The notes beneath the pieces were generated by a model. That model did no database searches. It worked only from the letters and a program-made list of their open reading frames with translations, and was not told the DNA's origin. From Metabacillus fastidiosus NBRC 101226 (GTDB lineage: Bacteria > Bacillota > Bacilli > Bacillales > Bacillaceae), in contig NZ_BCVG01000002.1 in NCBI RefSeq assembly GCF_001591625.1, positions 62,001 to 126,000 on the forward strand: 64,000 nucleotides of DNA, written 5' to 3'. A program made the position numbers and the translations under genes. Of this stretch, positions 1-12,097 are shown one piece after another (within the stretch, counting starts at the first letter, position 1; each line of letters begins with the position of its first letter).

Positions 1-2177
1 GCAGAAAGATCTTCAGCTAGTCTATCTTTTTCTGCTATTTCTTCGCCAAGCTGTTCCACATTTTCAAATAAAATATCCGGAAATTGTTCATCATATATTT
101 CCCGCAAATGTTCTTGTTCCGTTTGTAATACAGTGAATGATTTTTTCCACTCTTTCTCCTCTTCAGATGCAGAGGAAATTTCATGTGTTAATTTATTTAA
201 TTGCTGATTAAAATTATTCATTTCCGCTGTTATTTCTGCTATTTTCTCTTTAACCTCGAGAAAATCTTGTGAAATAGCTTTATACTCAGTTAATAATAAA
301 TTACATCCTGTTTCAAAATCAGATAAAGATAATGGCTCAATTTCATTTATCTCACTTATTTTGCCAACATCTTTTAAAAATTCATATTCATTCACTATTT
401 GTGCTGTAAGATTCTCGAGATTTAATTTAACCGTATAAGCCTGCTGGTTCATAGCAGTTGCTTCTTCTAAAACCTCTTTTATTTTCACTATCTTGGCAGT
501 TCCATCTGTCTCATCTTCCCAAGCAGCAGCTGGATTGGGGTGCTCTGTTGAGCCGCAGACCGGACATGCGCTTCCTTCTTTTAATTGATGGACAAGCTGT
601 TTGGCAAGCAAATGTTCTTTTCTCTTTTGCTCCTCATCTTCCCATTTTTTAAGCTGTTGCTTTATTCTGTTAATGAACTGTTCATGCTCACGTTCCCTTT
701 CACAAAGGATAAAATAAAGCTGTTCTATTTGGAAAAATTGACCTGTGAGTAATTCTTTTTTCTTCACAAGCTCTTCTGCCAAAGTTTCATATTTTAACTT
801 GCCGTTTGTTACAGCACCTGCTTTTTGTTCTGCTTTTGCTTTTGTTTCGACAAGCTGCTGCTCATTATGACTGATTTTTGTTTTCGCTTCCGCTGCTGCC
901 CGAGCTTGTTCCCGCTCTTTAAATGGAATGATATTTATTCTGTGTTGTTCCCTTAATGCCGATTGCTTTGCGACCGCTTTTTCAAGCATTCCCTTAGCTT
1001 TTAATAACTCTTCCTGCTTTTTCTCTTTTTCTGTACTAAGTTCATTTATTTGCTGTTCTAGCTGTTGTTTAAATTGCTTCTCCTTTATTAATTGTACTTC
1101 TACTTCTTGTAAATGAAGCAGCTTTTCTCTATATGCAACGAGCCTTGGTTCCTCTGCTGATTTTCCGGCACGTACTTCTTCATATTGCTTACTTATTTGT
1201 TCGTACTTCCCTTTCACTTCGGAATATTGCTGTTTCGCTATTAAAAACTTCTTTTCTGCCTCTTCTTCCTCATGTACCGCTGTATTAACTGCTTCTGCAT
1301 ACGGTCTTAAATTCTCTGCCTTTTCTGCGCGTTCTAATCTCTGCTCTAATTCATTTATAGAAGATTTTTTATCATCTAATGACTTTTTCTCTATTTGAAG
1401 AGCTTTCTGTTCCAGCTGCAGTTGCCATATTTGTTTTTTTATTTCATATTCATTTGCTACTGCATCAAGCTCTACTTTCCGCTTTCCTAATAAAGTCTCA
1501 ATCTCAAACAGCTCCTGCTCAGCAGCTTTTAATGCCTCATCTGAAGCATCACCGAGCCCTGTTTGTTCTGCAGTGAGTTTTTCCACTTTCGTTTTTGTAT
1601 CTATATGACGTTTTTTAAGCTTGCGGATAAGCTCATCACCGTACTTTTCCAGATGAAAGAGCCTTTGAAGCATTTGACGGCGATCAGCACCTTTTAATGA
1701 TAGAAATTCAGCAAATTTCCCTTGAGGGAGAACGACAGCTCGAGTAAAATCATCGATTGTCAGCCCAAGCAAAGAATATATTTTTTCGTTCACTTCCCCT
1801 GCTTTATCAGCAAGAACAATAGTTTCTTCCCCTAATTCCATTAGTCTGCAAATAGATGTTTTTACACGTAATTCATCTGCACGTTTAAATACCCGTTCTA
1901 CCTTGTACTGCTTTTTACTCGCAGCATTTTCAAGTGCAAATGTAAAAGAAACAGAAAGCTGGTCTTCTGCATGATTTAATATTCCATGTGTATTATTTGC
2001 TGCCCTCTCTACTTTCCCATATAAAGCAAGCGTCATTGCATCTAAAATAGAAGATTTCCCGCTCCCAGTAGGACCAAAAATACCGAAAATACCTCCGTCA
2101 CATAAAGCATTAAAATCAATTACTTGCTTTTCTCTGAAACTATGAAGCCCTGAAACAGTTAATTCTATCGGTTTCAA
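1..2177 (-). CDS. sbcC: SbcC, large subunit of SbcCD nuclease (partial, 3' end outside window)
   Basis: ATPase subunit of the SbcCD (Mre11-Rad50-like) nuclease that cuts hairpins and protein-blocked DNA ends. The gene starts at a TTG whose bases overlap the sbcD stop (TTGA), 6 nt after an AGGTGA ribosome-binding site. About 725 residues are visible. A Walker A loop (GPTGSGKSS) lies at residues 35-43. Long charged coiled-coil sequence follows, and the zinc-hook CPVCG is at residues 538-542 (bases 552-566). The family is usually about 1,000-1,150 residues, so the second coiled coil and the Walker B half lie beyond base 1. It is the last visible gene of an addB-addA-sbcD-sbcC run, as in Bacillus. 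The frame is intact up to the edge. Confidence 0.95.
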   Translation of the reverse strand, partial: MKPIELTVSGLHSFREKQVIDFNALCDGGIFGIFGPTGSGKSSILDAMTLALYGKVERAANNTHGILNHAEDQLSVSFTFALENAASKKQYKVERVFKRADELRVKTSICRLMELGEETIVLADKAGEVNEKIYSLLGLTIDDFTRAVVLPQGKFAEFLSLKGADRRQMLQRLFHLEKYGDELIRKLKKRHIDTKTKVEKLTAEQTGLGDASDEALKAAEQELFEIETLLGKRKVELDAVANEYEIKKQIWQLQLEQKALQIEKKSLDDKKSSINELEQRLERAEKAENLRPYAEAVNTAVHEEEEAEKKFLIAKQQYSEVKGKYEQISKQYEEVRAGKSAEEPRLVAYREKLLHLQEVEVQLIKEKQFKQQLEQQINELSTEKEKKQEELLKAKGMLEKAVAKQSALREQHRINIIPFKEREQARAAAEAKTKISHNEQQLVETKAKAEQKAGAVTNGKLKYETLAEELVKKKELLTGQFFQIEQLYFILCEREREHEQFINRIKQQLKKWEDEEQKRKEHLLAKQLVHQLKEGSACPVCGSTEHPNPAAAWEDETDGTAKIVKIKEVLEEATAMNQQAYTVKLNLENLTAQIVNEYEFLKDVGKISEINEIEPLSLSDFETGCNLLLTEYKAISQDFLEVKEKIAEITAEMNNFNQQLNKLTHEISSASEEEKEWKKSFTVLQTEQEHLREIYDEQFPDILFENVEQLGEEIAEKDRLAEDLS

Positions 2178-3349
2178 CGATCTTCACCTTCTTCCTCATC
2201 AGAAATGAGCTCTAAGAAAAGCTGGACTAATTGCTGTTCCGGCTCTGCACCGCCTGTTTGCTTCACATAAAAACGACGAAACATTTCATCAATTGGAATA
2301 TTCGTCTCTCTTGTCAATTGTAATTCCGTATCATCTGTTTGATAAACTGGACGGATATGAATAAAGCCCGAATGCTCTTTCCTCAGTCTATGAATTTCCT
2401 CTAATGATAAATTTGTCGTTAGATGGATCTCAAGATCAATCCACGCATTTGCATCCCTTCCTTCATCTAACCACGAATGGACTTGTGCAATACCTTCTGT
2501 CGCTTTCCATTTTACGAGCGGTTTTCCGCATGATAATGGGATTTCTTTCAGATCCACTTCTTTTTGCGGTAATGCATCAAGAATTGTAACAGACTTTGCA
2601 TAGCCTATTTCTGAAAAACTGTATGCAAGCGGGGATCCTGAATATCTTGCTAATGTATTTGCCCTTTTAATATTTTGCGGACGGTGTAAATGACCGAGTG
2701 CAACATATTGAGCCTCTTCTGGCAGACTCGTTGCCGCAACGGTATATGCCCCTCCAACTTCAATTGGCCGTTCTGAATCTGTCGTATTTCCTCCTGCTAC
2801 ATAAATATGGCTCATCGCCATATTTACAGTATCAGGACGGAACTGTTTACATAGATGTGAAAATAAATTTCTTATTCTCTCATCATATTTATTTCTTAAT
2901 TCTATTTCATCATCTGATTGTGATAAAACTTGTGCAAGCCTTGCCTCAGAAGGATATGCAAGTGCCGCAACAATCATACTCTCCTTCGTTGAATCGATAT
3001 TTACCTGTACTGTTTCTCTCGTTGGATAGCCGATTAAATGAATGTTATGATTTCCCGCTAACGGCGATGCCGCAGATAAACGGTCAGGATTGTCATGATT
3101 CCCAGCTATAACCACAATTGGCCGCTTCCCTTTATCTGATAATCTCGAAAGCCCCTCATAAAATAACTGCTCCGCTGCGGCTGGCGGATTAACCGTATCA
3201 AATGCATCACCAGCCATTAAAATCGCATCCACTTTCTCGTCATTTACAATCTCAACGAGTTCATCAATAAACTGTGCCTGCTCCTCCAGTCTGCTGCGTC
3301 CTTCAAGCGTCCTGCCTAAATGCCAATCTGCTGTATGTAAAATACGCAT
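2174..3349 (-). CDS. sbcD: SbcD, exonuclease subunit
   Basis: Mre11-type metallophosphoesterase that pairs with SbcC. From the chosen start (MRILHTADWHLG) the metal-binding motifs are D8/H10, GDAFD with D48, and GNHD with N84-H85, followed by GHLH. The open frame runs 7 codons further upstream, but an AAGGGGGAG ribosome-binding site sits inside that extension 9 nt before the ATG at 3349, so the 391-residue product is preferred; this matches the family length. It overlaps sbcC by 4 bp and follows addA by about 40 bp, so all are probably co-transcribed. Confidence 0.95.
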   Translation of the reverse strand: MRILHTADWHLGRTLEGRSRLEEQAQFIDELVEIVNDEKVDAILMAGDAFDTVNPPAAAEQLFYEGLSRLSDKGKRPIVVIAGNHDNPDRLSAASPLAGNHNIHLIGYPTRETVQVNIDSTKESMIVAALAYPSEARLAQVLSQSDDEIELRNKYDERIRNLFSHLCKQFRPDTVNMAMSHIYVAGGNTTDSERPIEVGGAYTVAATSLPEEAQYVALGHLHRPQNIKRANTLARYSGSPLAYSFSEIGYAKSVTILDALPQKEVDLKEIPLSCGKPLVKWKATEGIAQVHSWLDEGRDANAWIDLEIHLTTNLSLEEIHRLRKEHSGFIHIRPVYQTDDTELQLTRETNIPIDEMFRRFYVKQTGGAEPEQQLVQLFLELISDEEEGEDR

Positions 3350-3390
3350 ACAACCCGCTCCCCCTTTCATATCGGGATCTGTTTTAAAGA

Positions 3391-6300
3391 TCAGACCCCG
3401 ATTAATAAATCACCGTCAAAGAAATATAAATATTTCTCCGTTAATGGCCGTTTCAAAATATTTTCTACAGCTTTCGTATACAGTCCGAGCTGAACTTCAT
3501 ATCTCTTTTTAAGTTTTTCATGTGAAATATCCGCTGTAATGGCGTCTGTTTTATAGTCAACTAAAACAAGTCCCTTGCCATCTTCAAATAAACAGTCGAT
3601 AACACCTTGGATTAAAACAGATTCCTCTTTTACATCTTCATATATTTCCTCAGTTGGGAGTGCATAGCTGAATGGAATTTCTCTATGCACCTTTTCTGCT
3701 TGAAGAAGGCGTATCCCGATTCCTGTTTTAAAGAAATTTACAATTTTATCAAAATTAACTGCCGCCGCTTGTTCTTTCGTTAATGTTTCATTTACAACTA
3801 AATTCTCCACTGTCTGAGCAATAATTTCCTCCGTTATATGACCATCAAGTTTTATATTTTGCATAACTGTATGCATTGCTGTCCCTCGTTCGGCAGCTGT
3901 CAATTTCTTTTCCTGCATAAAGCTTGGACGATTAAATAATTTTGACGGTGCATTGACTGATTTTATTATTCCCTGATCACTGTAATCATCGTAAATTTCC
4001 CGCTGCCTCTTAATCTCTGTGACAGACTGCTTAGACCGGCTTTTTGTTGCATGTTCATGCGCATATTTCCAATTAAACTGCCTGTTCACTTCCTCTTTGA
4101 AGGTACTTTCAATATGAACCTGCTCACCCTTTTTTATTGTTTCAAGCAGTTGCTCATTCGTCGACTGATCGAGCTCCTCTATTTTATGAAGTTCGGACGC
4201 CTGAATAAGTTTAATCGACCATTTTGTCGGATGCTCGGTAATTTCTTCTGGAAGACGATTATTTGTTTCATCTCCCCTTAACAGCCCACAATCTTTGTGA
4301 CGAATAAGCGCAGGCCCTATCCAGTCGAGATAGTTTTTTGCTTGTGCTCGTTCAAAATCATGTAAAAGCCAGTCATCGTGTGATAAAACACTTTGCCAGC
4401 TGGCTAATGTTTTTTCTGTGTTTTTCAGCGTTCCGACTAAATAGAGCTTTTCCTTTGCCCTTGTAAGAGCAACATATAATACACGCATTTCTTCCGCAAG
4501 CATTTCCATTCGCATTTTCTTCTTAAAAGCGATATATGGAAGAGTCGGATAACTTATTCTTAACTTAGGATTGATAAGCTTTGTACCAAAACCGAGCTCT
4601 TTATCAAGCAAATATTTTTTATTTAAATCCATCATATTAAATTGTCTTGCAAGCCCTGCTGTAAAAACTACTGGAAACTCAAGCCCTTTACTGCTGTGAA
4701 TGGTCATTAAGCGTACGACATCTTCCTGTTCTCCCAGCGCCCTTGCTGCCCCGAGGTCATCCCCACGCTCTTGCATTCTTTCAATAAAACGAAGGAAACG
4801 AAACAGGCCGCGGAAAGATGTTGATTCATATTGACGTGCACGATCATAAAGGGCATTAAGATTTGCTTGACGCTGTTTTCCACCTAGCATACCACCGACA
4901 AAATCAAAGAAATGAGTATCACGGTATAATTGCCAAATTAAATTAGAAACAGAATCAGAACGTGCAAAATTACGCCAGCCTTCAAATATTTCCATAAAAG
5001 CTTTCACTTTTAAAGCTAATTCATGATGCTCACTTGACGCTTGTTCTAAAAATAATTTCACTGCCTCGTAATATGTTCCCTTCGGTTCATACGTTTTAAT
5101 AGTCGCTAATTCATCTGCATTTAAACCGACGATTGGTGAACGGAGTACTGCTGCTAAAGGAATATCCTGATACGGATTATCAATTATTTTTAAAAGAGAC
5201 ATCATAATCGTTACTTCTGTCGCTTCAAAATATCCATTTGAAAGATTAGCATACACTGGAATACCGTACTGCTTAAACTCTTCCATAATCTGCGGCGCCC
5301 ATGGCATAGAACGAAGTAAAATAACGATATCACGATAATTAATCGAACGGGTCGTATCAAGTTTACGATCGTAAATCTGGAACTTTCCTTCAATCAATCT
5401 GCGAATTTGTTTTGCCATTAATCTAGCTTCAAGCTGAGCTGTCTCTAATTCTTCCTCAGCAAATAAATCATCAGCATCCTCTTCTTCACCCGCACCTGTT
5501 TTCTCTACTAATAAGAGCTCTGCATTCATTTTTTCACTTTCAGGATATGCTGCTCCAAGCTTTAATTCTGCATCATGATCATATTCAATCTCACCGACAT
5601 TTTCTCCCATAACCTGTTTAAAAATATAGTTTGTCCCATCAAGTACCTCTGCACGGCTGCGGAAATTCTTTGATAAATCAATCCTCATTCCCGTATTTTC
5701 AGCAAAGGGTGTGAAACGTTTATATTTACTTAAGAAAAGAAACGGCTCTGCTAAACGAAAGCGGTAGATTGATTGTTTCACATCACCAACCATAAATAAA
5801 TTACCAGTCGCTTCTCCTTCTTTCGTAACGAGTTTAATAATCGATTCCTGAACAAAATTACAATCTTGATACTCATCGACTAAAACTTCTGCAAACTGAT
5901 TTTGATAAAATAATGCTGCTTCACTTGGAGTTCCATCTTCCTGTTTTAAAATTTGCAGACAATAATGCTCCAAGTCTGCGAAATCAACAATTCCTTTTTC
6001 CTGCTTCTTATTTTCGTAGCGTTCTGCAAATATTTTTACTAAATAAATAAGTTTTTCCATAACAGGCTTTAACTCTCGTAAATCCTTCGTATAGTTTTCA
6101 AATGAGCGGGAAAAAACTTCTTCTTTTAATTTCTCAATTTTCTTTTTCACAGCTGTGCGGATATCAGCTGTTTGATCGATCAGCCTTTGATCATATTCAT
6201 CCCCGCGACAAGGCTTCGCACGAGATAAGCTGAATTTAGAGATTCTCTCTCCAAGCTCCTGCCATGATTCTTTTACAGCTATTAAGCCGGAAACCTGCTC

Positions 6301-7086
6301 TAAATCGTCCAGTAAATTTTCTGCTCGAGGCGCCGGTCCTCCAGGTCTTTTTGTCAGCTCTAACGCTTCCTTCAATTGTGCCTGGCATCCCTCTAACAAA
6401 ATATGAATATCTTCTTTTAAAAACGTAATAAAAGGCATGTCTTCCACATTTTTATCACTAGTATACGTATCCATTAATCCACTTAACCAGCTATTCGGCT
6501 CTGGATGGGAACGAGAAAATGTGTAAAGTTCACGAATAAGGGATTGAAGCTCATGGTCATTCCGGTCTGAAGTATACCTGTCTACTAAGTCAAAAAACGC
6601 TTCATTATTCTCATCACTGTACTGCTCTTCAAATAAATCATCTAATACTTCGTCAATAAGAAGCTGACCTTCTGTTTCATCCGCGATTCGAAAACTCGGA
6701 TCAATATTAATTAAATAATAATATTTTCGGACAACGTTTAAACAAAACGAATGAAGAGTAGAAATAGACGCCCTGTTTAAAATCGTTAACTGTCTTCTTA
6801 AATGAAGAGAAGATGGATCTTCTTTTAATGCCTTTTCAAGTGCTTCCCCGATTCTTCCTCTCATTTCAGCTGCTGATGCATTCGTGAAAGTTGCTACTAG
6901 TAATCTATCAACATCAATTGGATTTTCCTTTGATAAGATTTTATGGATAATTCTCTCAACGAGAACAGCTGTTTTTCCCGATCCTGCCGCCGCCGCTACT
7001 AATATATCTTGTCCATTTGCAACGATCGCCTTCCACTGATCATCTGTCCATTGACTGTTTGCCGGCTTTGCCATTAATTCATTCAT
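3391..7086 (-). CDS. addA: AddA, helicase-nuclease subunit A
   Basis: Subunit A of the AddAB (RexAB) helicase-nuclease, the Gram-positive counterpart of RecBCD, which resects double-strand breaks to a Chi-like site. UvrD-type motifs are in order: Walker A AAAGSGKT at residues 32-39, [14 protein letters not shown] (Ia), VDEYQD (II), [11 protein letters not shown] (III), [14 protein letters not shown] (V) and [15 protein letters not shown] (VI). The C-terminal RecB-family nuclease motif GVIDCLF...LVDYKTD places the metal ligands at about D1164, D1177 and K1179. The product is 1,231 residues, normal for Bacillus AddA. Its ATG overlaps the addB stop by 4 bp (translational coupling). Confidence 0.97.
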   Translation of the reverse strand: MNELMAKPANSQWTDDQWKAIVANGQDILVAAAAGSGKTAVLVERIIHKILSKENPIDVDRLLVATFTNASAAEMRGRIGEALEKALKEDPSSLHLRRQLTILNRASISTLHSFCLNVVRKYYYLINIDPSFRIADETEGQLLIDEVLDDLFEEQYSDENNEAFFDLVDRYTSDRNDHELQSLIRELYTFSRSHPEPNSWLSGLMDTYTSDKNVEDMPFITFLKEDIHILLEGCQAQLKEALELTKRPGGPAPRAENLLDDLEQVSGLIAVKESWQELGERISKFSLSRAKPCRGDEYDQRLIDQTADIRTAVKKKIEKLKEEVFSRSFENYTKDLRELKPVMEKLIYLVKIFAERYENKKQEKGIVDFADLEHYCLQILKQEDGTPSEAALFYQNQFAEVLVDEYQDCNFVQESIIKLVTKEGEATGNLFMVGDVKQSIYRFRLAEPFLFLSKYKRFTPFAENTGMRIDLSKNFRSRAEVLDGTNYIFKQVMGENVGEIEYDHDAELKLGAAYPESEKMNAELLLVEKTGAGEEEDADDLFAEEELETAQLEARLMAKQIRRLIEGKFQIYDRKLDTTRSINYRDIVILLRSMPWAPQIMEEFKQYGIPVYANLSNGYFEATEVTIMMSLLKIIDNPYQDIPLAAVLRSPIVGLNADELATIKTYEPKGTYYEAVKLFLEQASSEHHELALKVKAFMEIFEGWRNFARSDSVSNLIWQLYRDTHFFDFVGGMLGGKQRQANLNALYDRARQYESTSFRGLFRFLRFIERMQERGDDLGAARALGEQEDVVRLMTIHSSKGLEFPVVFTAGLARQFNMMDLNKKYLLDKELGFGTKLINPKLRISYPTLPYIAFKKKMRMEMLAEEMRVLYVALTRAKEKLYLVGTLKNTEKTLASWQSVLSHDDWLLHDFERAQAKNYLDWIGPALIRHKDCGLLRGDETNNRLPEEITEHPTKWSIKLIQASELHKIEELDQSTNEQLLETIKKGEQVHIESTFKEEVNRQFNWKYAHEHATKSRSKQSVTEIKRQREIYDDYSDQGIIKSVNAPSKLFNRPSFMQEKKLTAAERGTAMHTVMQNIKLDGHITEEIIAQTVENLVVNETLTKEQAAAVNFDKIVNFFKTGIGIRLLQAEKVHREIPFSYALPTEEIYEDVKEESVLIQGVIDCLFEDGKGLVLVDYKTDAITADISHEKLKKRYEVQLGLYTKAVENILKRPLTEKYLYFFDGDLLIGV

Positions 7087-10000
7087 ACTCGATTGACCTC
7101 CTCTCTCATCTTTTCAAGTACGTCCTCTTTTTTCTCATTTTTTAATGCACGGTAATTATTTTCCTCTAATGACTCATCAAACTGACAAACCGATTTATAA
7201 GCACAATACGTACAAGGTGTTTTATCTTTTAATTTATATGGTGCAATATCAATAATGCCGTCTGTAATATGTGTCCCGATTTTTTGGAACTCATTTCTCA
7301 CAAAGTTTCTTAAAATATGAAACTCTTCTTCACTTGTAATAGATGATGATGTACCTAGACCGCCTTTTTTCAACAGTCTCGCACTAACAATTTTCGATGT
7401 TCCTCCAGGCTGCAGCTGCTGATCCATAAGCTGAATTGCTTCTTCATCACCGAGCAGTAAACCTTTCATCTTAAATTTCTTAAATATTTCATCATCTAAA
7501 TCTTCTTCATCTAAAAGAGAATTCGCACTAACAATCGGGTCATGGACATGAAAATAAAGTACACCAGCAGGCGTCGTTTCCATTCCAAGCCAAAGCTTTG
7601 AATTTGAAATGACAATATCTAAATACGTTAACATTTGCAAAGCCAGCCCGTAGTACACTTCTGTCAGCTGCAATGATTTATCACTCGATTTATAATCAAC
7701 GATTCGAAGCAGTGTTCCTCTTGAACTGTCTGCCTTATCAACTCGGTCAATTCTTCCGATAACTTCCATCGTACAGCCGTTTGGAAGAGTGAAGTGCATC
7801 GGCGGAAGTTCTCCCCCTTTTCCGAAACCAAGCTCTAAACCAATCGGGGCAAATCCGCTTGCCTTTGCATGCTCACTTAAAACAGTTGATGCACGTGCAA
7901 CAATTTTTTGCAGTTTCCGCTTAATATAATGATGGCGGTTAGAGCTTAATAAAATCTCTCTTTGTAATTTCGGAGCAAGCTTTTCTACTGCATCAATGGA
8001 AAGCTTTTCACATTGATCTTTCGTAAGTGTCTTCCAATCAAGCTTTAATTGATGTAAACGATCAGAAATATGCTTTAAAGCCGCATGGAACATGTCTCCA
8101 ATATCCGGAGCTTCAAGTTTAAATACCTGTCTTTCTTTTAACTTCAATCCATGTGAAGCAAAATGAGCAAATGCACAGCTGTTAAACTGCTCCATCCGTG
8201 AAACACTGCCTTGAATATGTTTTCCATATAGCTTATGGCTCGTCTCCTTCACTAAATGCTGCTCTTTATTTTCAAAATATAAGCTGCTTAATACACGGGA
8301 AGTTTTTTCTTTTTCATCTGAAGAAATAAAATAATTATACGTATCCCACCAAATCGGATGTACTGGGTAACCTCGCTTCCATGCCTGAAGCTGTGCTGTT
8401 AAATAAGAAAGAGCCACATCTTCATTTACTAAAAATGAAAGCTGTTCTTCTTCGTCCAACTCTTCCGGTTCGTTTATTAATTTTTCTATAGCGATCTTTG
8501 GAAACATATCTTCTATTCTTTTTATAATGATAGAGGGCAGCAGTGATTTTCCCTCCTCATCGGCAATCGGGTAGGAAAGAAATAACTTCTCGGAAGGACT
8601 TGCTAATGCAAGATAAATAATAAAGTTTTCATCAAGCAATTGCTGCTTTGCAGTCGGTGCAAGCTGAATACCTTGATGATGCAGAAGTTCACGGTCATCT
8701 TCTGATAAAATTCCTTCTTCCTTCGGTCTTGCTGGAATAATGCCATCGTTTACTCCGATAATGAATGTGCATTTTATATGGAAAAAGCGGGATCTCTCAA
8801 TATCTGCAATTAATACTTGGTCAATTGCGGGCGGAACGAGAGAAAATTTCATAGCTTCAAAGCCTGTCTCAAGCATTTCGGAAAATAGCTTCATAGATAA
8901 TTTCTGATCGGCCAGCATTTCAACAAATTCATCAAGCAAAGTAATAACAGCCTGCCAAACTTGATCATGCTCTCTTGCTTCCAGCAGCTGCCCTGCCGAT
9001 TCCCTTTCTGACCGCAGCTGCTCTAATTTTTCTGGAATATGAAGTTCCTCTAAATAAAGATACAAGCTTTCTGCTAATTCCCGGCCTGTTTTGCTTCGCT
9101 TTAGCCGTTTTTGCAATAGTTGAAGCGGCGTAACGACTAATTCACGCAATCTATTTATCTTCTCTTCCATCTCCCGTTCTTCATCTGTAACAACATATTC
9201 ATCTTCCAAAGAATAAAAGCGACGGTAGCGGAAACGCTCATCTTTCGTCCAGCGCTGTCCCTTGATCCCATAAGATAAAACGTAATTTTCAAACTGATCC
9301 ATTTCTTCCCGCAGTACTTTCTTATTTGCATCCATTGAGAAAAGAAGCTCAGTTTTAATACAGCGGAATACTGACTCATACTGCCAATTACCATTAATAA
9401 CTTCCAAACTTGAACGAATTAATTCAATCAATGGATGATTCAGCATCGAACGTTTCTGATCAATAAAAAACGGGATTTCATAATCTTTAAAAACTTGTTC
9501 AATTAAATCCTCATATTGATTCGTATTTCGAACTAGTAGAGCAATATCACGATAACGATACTTATTCTTCTTCATCATCGCTTGAATTTCCCTTGCAATT
9601 CCTTCTATTTCAGCACGGCGGTTTGATGCCTGCAATAAAGTAATATCCGGTGAATCCGAAAACTCTACCGTCGGTCGCCCATCATAATTTTGTTCTAAAT
9701 GGGAAATTGATTCACTTGCCTTAAATCGCGGCGTTTCTTTTAAAATAATAGGCTCATTAATCTCTTTACCGGCATTTTCAGCTAATTGCAAAAGTTTATA
9801 ATAAGTTGCTCCTGTCATTCTAAATAAATCAAGTTCCTGTGGAAGCTGGGCAGAATAAGCATTATCTGCTGTTAAAGCGATCGTTACGCTTCCTGCTTTT
9901 TTCATTAATGCTTCAATCACTTCGTATTCCTGTGGTGTAAAACTATGAAATCCGTCAATATAAAGCTCAGCCGATTCCAAATAGGAAGAAGCTTCTGCTT

Positions 10001-10571
10001 TTTCAGCCAGCAGGCGTAAATAATCTTCGCTGTCAACATACTTTTCACTTAATGATTTTTCCAGTTCCATATATAAAACTGCCAGATCATGCAGCTTATC
10101 TGTCAATGCTTTTTGATCAACCTCAGTACGAGCATTGCTTAAGTATTGCTCAAGCTCAGCAGGAGATAAACAATAACGCTTAAACTCTGTCAGCATCGCT
10201 TCAAGCTGGGAAATAAATCCGCTTTTATCGCTAGCCTTCATAAAAACTTTTAAATCCTGCTTATGCTCTTCTACTAATTTCCTAAGCATCATTTGAATAG
10301 CAGAGCTTGATAAATAGTGTCTTGCCATTCCGCCTGTCTCCTGCAGCACACGCCAAGCTAGACGACTGAAACTAAACACCTGCGCTCGGATCATTCCGGC
10401 TAAATCCGGTGTCTTTATAAGCTCATACTCTGCTCCGAATGTCATTTGGTCCGGCACTAAATATATAATCGGTTTTCCTAACGGTTCAGCAAAAAGCTTA
10501 GAACGAATATCATTCAAAAGCCAATCTGTTTTCCCGCTCCCTGAACGTCCTAAAATAAATTTTATACTCAT
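7083..10571 (-). CDS. addB: AddB, helicase-nuclease subunit B
   Basis: Subunit B of AddAB; it supplies the second nuclease and the Chi-recognition scaffold. An N-terminal Walker A (GRSGSGKT) is at residues 8-15. The C-terminal nuclease has GRIDRVD...RIVDYKSS, and four cysteines expected to hold a 4Fe-4S cluster are present: one in NSCAFAHF near residue 800, then C1120, C1123 and C1129 in [10 protein letters not shown]. Length is 1,162 residues. The start follows a GGGGGAATG ribosome-binding site. It is the first gene of the addB-addA-sbcD-sbcC operon; no clear promoter consensus was identified in the AT-rich 190 bp upstream. Confidence 0.97.
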   Translation of the reverse strand: MSIKFILGRSGSGKTDWLLNDIRSKLFAEPLGKPIIYLVPDQMTFGAEYELIKTPDLAGMIRAQVFSFSRLAWRVLQETGGMARHYLSSSAIQMMLRKLVEEHKQDLKVFMKASDKSGFISQLEAMLTEFKRYCLSPAELEQYLSNARTEVDQKALTDKLHDLAVLYMELEKSLSEKYVDSEDYLRLLAEKAEASSYLESAELYIDGFHSFTPQEYEVIEALMKKAGSVTIALTADNAYSAQLPQELDLFRMTGATYYKLLQLAENAGKEINEPIILKETPRFKASESISHLEQNYDGRPTVEFSDSPDITLLQASNRRAEIEGIAREIQAMMKKNKYRYRDIALLVRNTNQYEDLIEQVFKDYEIPFFIDQKRSMLNHPLIELIRSSLEVINGNWQYESVFRCIKTELLFSMDANKKVLREEMDQFENYVLSYGIKGQRWTKDERFRYRRFYSLEDEYVVTDEEREMEEKINRLRELVVTPLQLLQKRLKRSKTGRELAESLYLYLEELHIPEKLEQLRSERESAGQLLEAREHDQVWQAVITLLDEFVEMLADQKLSMKLFSEMLETGFEAMKFSLVPPAIDQVLIADIERSRFFHIKCTFIIGVNDGIIPARPKEEGILSEDDRELLHHQGIQLAPTAKQQLLDENFIIYLALASPSEKLFLSYPIADEEGKSLLPSIIIKRIEDMFPKIAIEKLINEPEELDEEEQLSFLVNEDVALSYLTAQLQAWKRGYPVHPIWWDTYNYFISSDEKEKTSRVLSSLYFENKEQHLVKETSHKLYGKHIQGSVSRMEQFNSCAFAHFASHGLKLKERQVFKLEAPDIGDMFHAALKHISDRLHQLKLDWKTLTKDQCEKLSIDAVEKLAPKLQREILLSSNRHHYIKRKLQKIVARASTVLSEHAKASGFAPIGLELGFGKGGELPPMHFTLPNGCTMEVIGRIDRVDKADSSRGTLLRIVDYKSSDKSLQLTEVYYGLALQMLTYLDIVISNSKLWLGMETTPAGVLYFHVHDPIVSANSLLDEEDLDDEIFKKFKMKGLLLGDEEAIQLMDQQLQPGGTSKIVSARLLKKGGLGTSSSITSEEEFHILRNFVRNEFQKIGTHITDGIIDIAPYKLKDKTPCTYCAYKSVCQFDESLEENNYRALKNEKKEDVLEKMREEVNRV

Positions 10572-10762
10572 AACATTCCCCCGCTTTTATGGAAGATATT
10601 TAAAATACGATCATTTGTTTCACTACTCTATTTTACTTCACTTCTGCACATTCTGCCATTTCTTAAAATTTCCTTAATATCATTGACTATCTCTTCCAAT
10701 GAATTTACTGCATATTTAAATTAATTAAAAGCTATTGTGACTAAAAGAACATGCTATATCAC

Positions 10763-10806
10763 AAAAAAACTCCAAAGTAGCCCATAAACGAGCCTACCTT
10801 GAAGTT
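10763..10806 (-). terminator. Terminator after map
   Basis: Read on the minus strand, a 13-bp imperfect stem (AACTTCAAGGTAG with CTACTTTGGAGTT) is followed by TTTTTTT. It starts 6 nt after the map stop codon and separates map from addB. The rest of the 10572-10811 gap holds only AT-rich promoter-like sequence for addB. Confidence 0.85.
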
Positions 10807-10811
10807 CCTTC

Positions 10812-11564
10812 TTACATCTTCTGCTCCGTTAATATAAACGGACCGTCTTTCGTAATCGCAATTGTATGTTCATATTGTGCGGACAGCTTACCATCAACCG
10901 TTCTTGCTGTCCAGTTGTTCTCATCCATCTTTGATTGCCATGCTCCGATATTTATCATCGGTTCAATTGTAATAACCATTCCCTCTTTTAAACGCAATCC
11001 TTTGTTCGGCAATCCGTAATGAGCGATGGCAGGAGCTTCATGAATCGTTTTTCCGATTCCATGGCCTGTGAATTCGCGCACGACTGAGAAATTTTCTCCT
11101 TCTGCATATGTTTGGATCGCATGACCGATATCCCCGATACGGTTCCCGACTACTGCCTGTTCAATTCCTTTATATAAAGCCTTTTCTGTTACATCTATTA
11201 AACGTTTTGCTTCATCAGAAATATTGCCGACAGGATGTGTCCACGCAGAATCCGCCAAGCCCCCGTTTAAATTAACAACCATATCAATCGTGACAATATC
11301 ACCGTTTTTTAATGGTTCTTTTCTTGGAAAACCGTGACAAATTTCATCATTTATCGAAGCACATGTTGCATATTCATACCCTTTATATCCCTTTTGTTCG
11401 GGAGTTGCTCCATGACGAGCTAAAAATTTCTCAACGAACTGATCAATTTCTATTGTCGTTATACCCGGCTTAATCAATTTGGCAATTTGCCTATGACATT
11501 CCGCCAATAATTTTCCGGCTTCATGCATCAAGTTTATTTCTCTTTCACTCTTTAGGCTAATCAT
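10812..11564 (-). CDS. Methionine aminopeptidase, type I (MapB/YflG-like)
   Basis: Cytosolic metalloprotease that removes the initiator methionine. All five metal ligands expected for type I enzymes are present: D94, D105, H168 (in GHGIGKTIHEAP), E201 (in TIEPMIN) and E232; H77 in CHGFP is the substrate-side histidine. The product is 250 residues. The sequence between the two aspartates (NLNGGLADSAWTHPVG) resembles the second Bacillus paralogue (YflG/MapB) rather than the ribosomal-operon copy, so this is probably a secondary aminopeptidase. It follows sipV by 22 bp and ends in a strong terminator. Confidence 0.92.
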   Translation of the reverse strand: MISLKSEREINLMHEAGKLLAECHRQIAKLIKPGITTIEIDQFVEKFLARHGATPEQKGYKGYEYATCASINDEICHGFPRKEPLKNGDIVTIDMVVNLNGGLADSAWTHPVGNISDEAKRLIDVTEKALYKGIEQAVVGNRIGDIGHAIQTYAEGENFSVVREFTGHGIGKTIHEAPAIAHYGLPNKGLRLKEGMVITIEPMINIGAWQSKMDENNWTARTVDGKLSAQYEHTIAITKDGPFILTEQKM

Positions 11565-11586
11565 TTTCCCTCTCCACTCTCTATCT

Positions 11587-12081
11587 CTAATTTTCTGTTA
11601 CCTTTCCAACAACATCTTCTATTTTTATTAAACCAAAATGTCTGCTGTCATAGCTTTTAATTCGATTATCACCAATAACAAAAAGATAACCTTCCGGAAT
11701 TTTTTTCTTACCTATTTTTTCTTCCAGTGTAAAGTCCCCAGTCAGCATTCCGACATGTTCTTTCGTTAAGTATGGTTCATTTATCGGCTTCTCGTTAATA
11801 TATAGCTGATCATCATTATAGCTGATTTCATCCCCAGGCAAACCGATTACTCTTTTAATATAGTCATCATTTTTATTCGGTCCATGAAAAACAACAACAT
11901 CAAATCTCTCTATCGGCAATATATGATGACTCATTGTATTAATCGAGAGAAGATTACCTTCCTCATAAGTAGGCTCCATCGATACTCCCTCAACCTTATA
12001 TTCAAGAAAAATCATATTCTTCACAAAGAGAATAATACATATTAACAGTATAAATGAAATAGCAATAATTTTCTTTTTCAT
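11587..12081 (-). CDS. sipV: Type I signal peptidase (SipV-like)
   Basis: Membrane-anchored serine protease that removes Sec and Tat signal peptides. One N-terminal transmembrane segment (about residues 5-23) precedes the catalytic Ser34 in GVSMEPT and Lys76 in YIKRVIGLPGD; the GDNR...SRHFG box E is present. The start is the ATG at 12081, 6 nt after AAGGGGAT; the frame extends 14 codons upstream into the preceding gene, which is unlikely to be translated. The 164-residue length, single anchor and position after a yhjE homologue fit B. subtilis SipV. The symbol rests on synteny. Confidence 0.93.
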   Translation of the reverse strand: MKKKIIAISFILLICIILFVKNMIFLEYKVEGVSMEPTYEEGNLLSINTMSHHILPIERFDVVVFHGPNKNDDYIKRVIGLPGDEISYNDDQLYINEKPINEPYLTKEHVGMLTGDFTLEEKIGKKKIPEGYLFVIGDNRIKSYDSRHFGLIKIEDVVGKVTEN

Positions 12082-12097
12082 GGGACATCCCCTTACA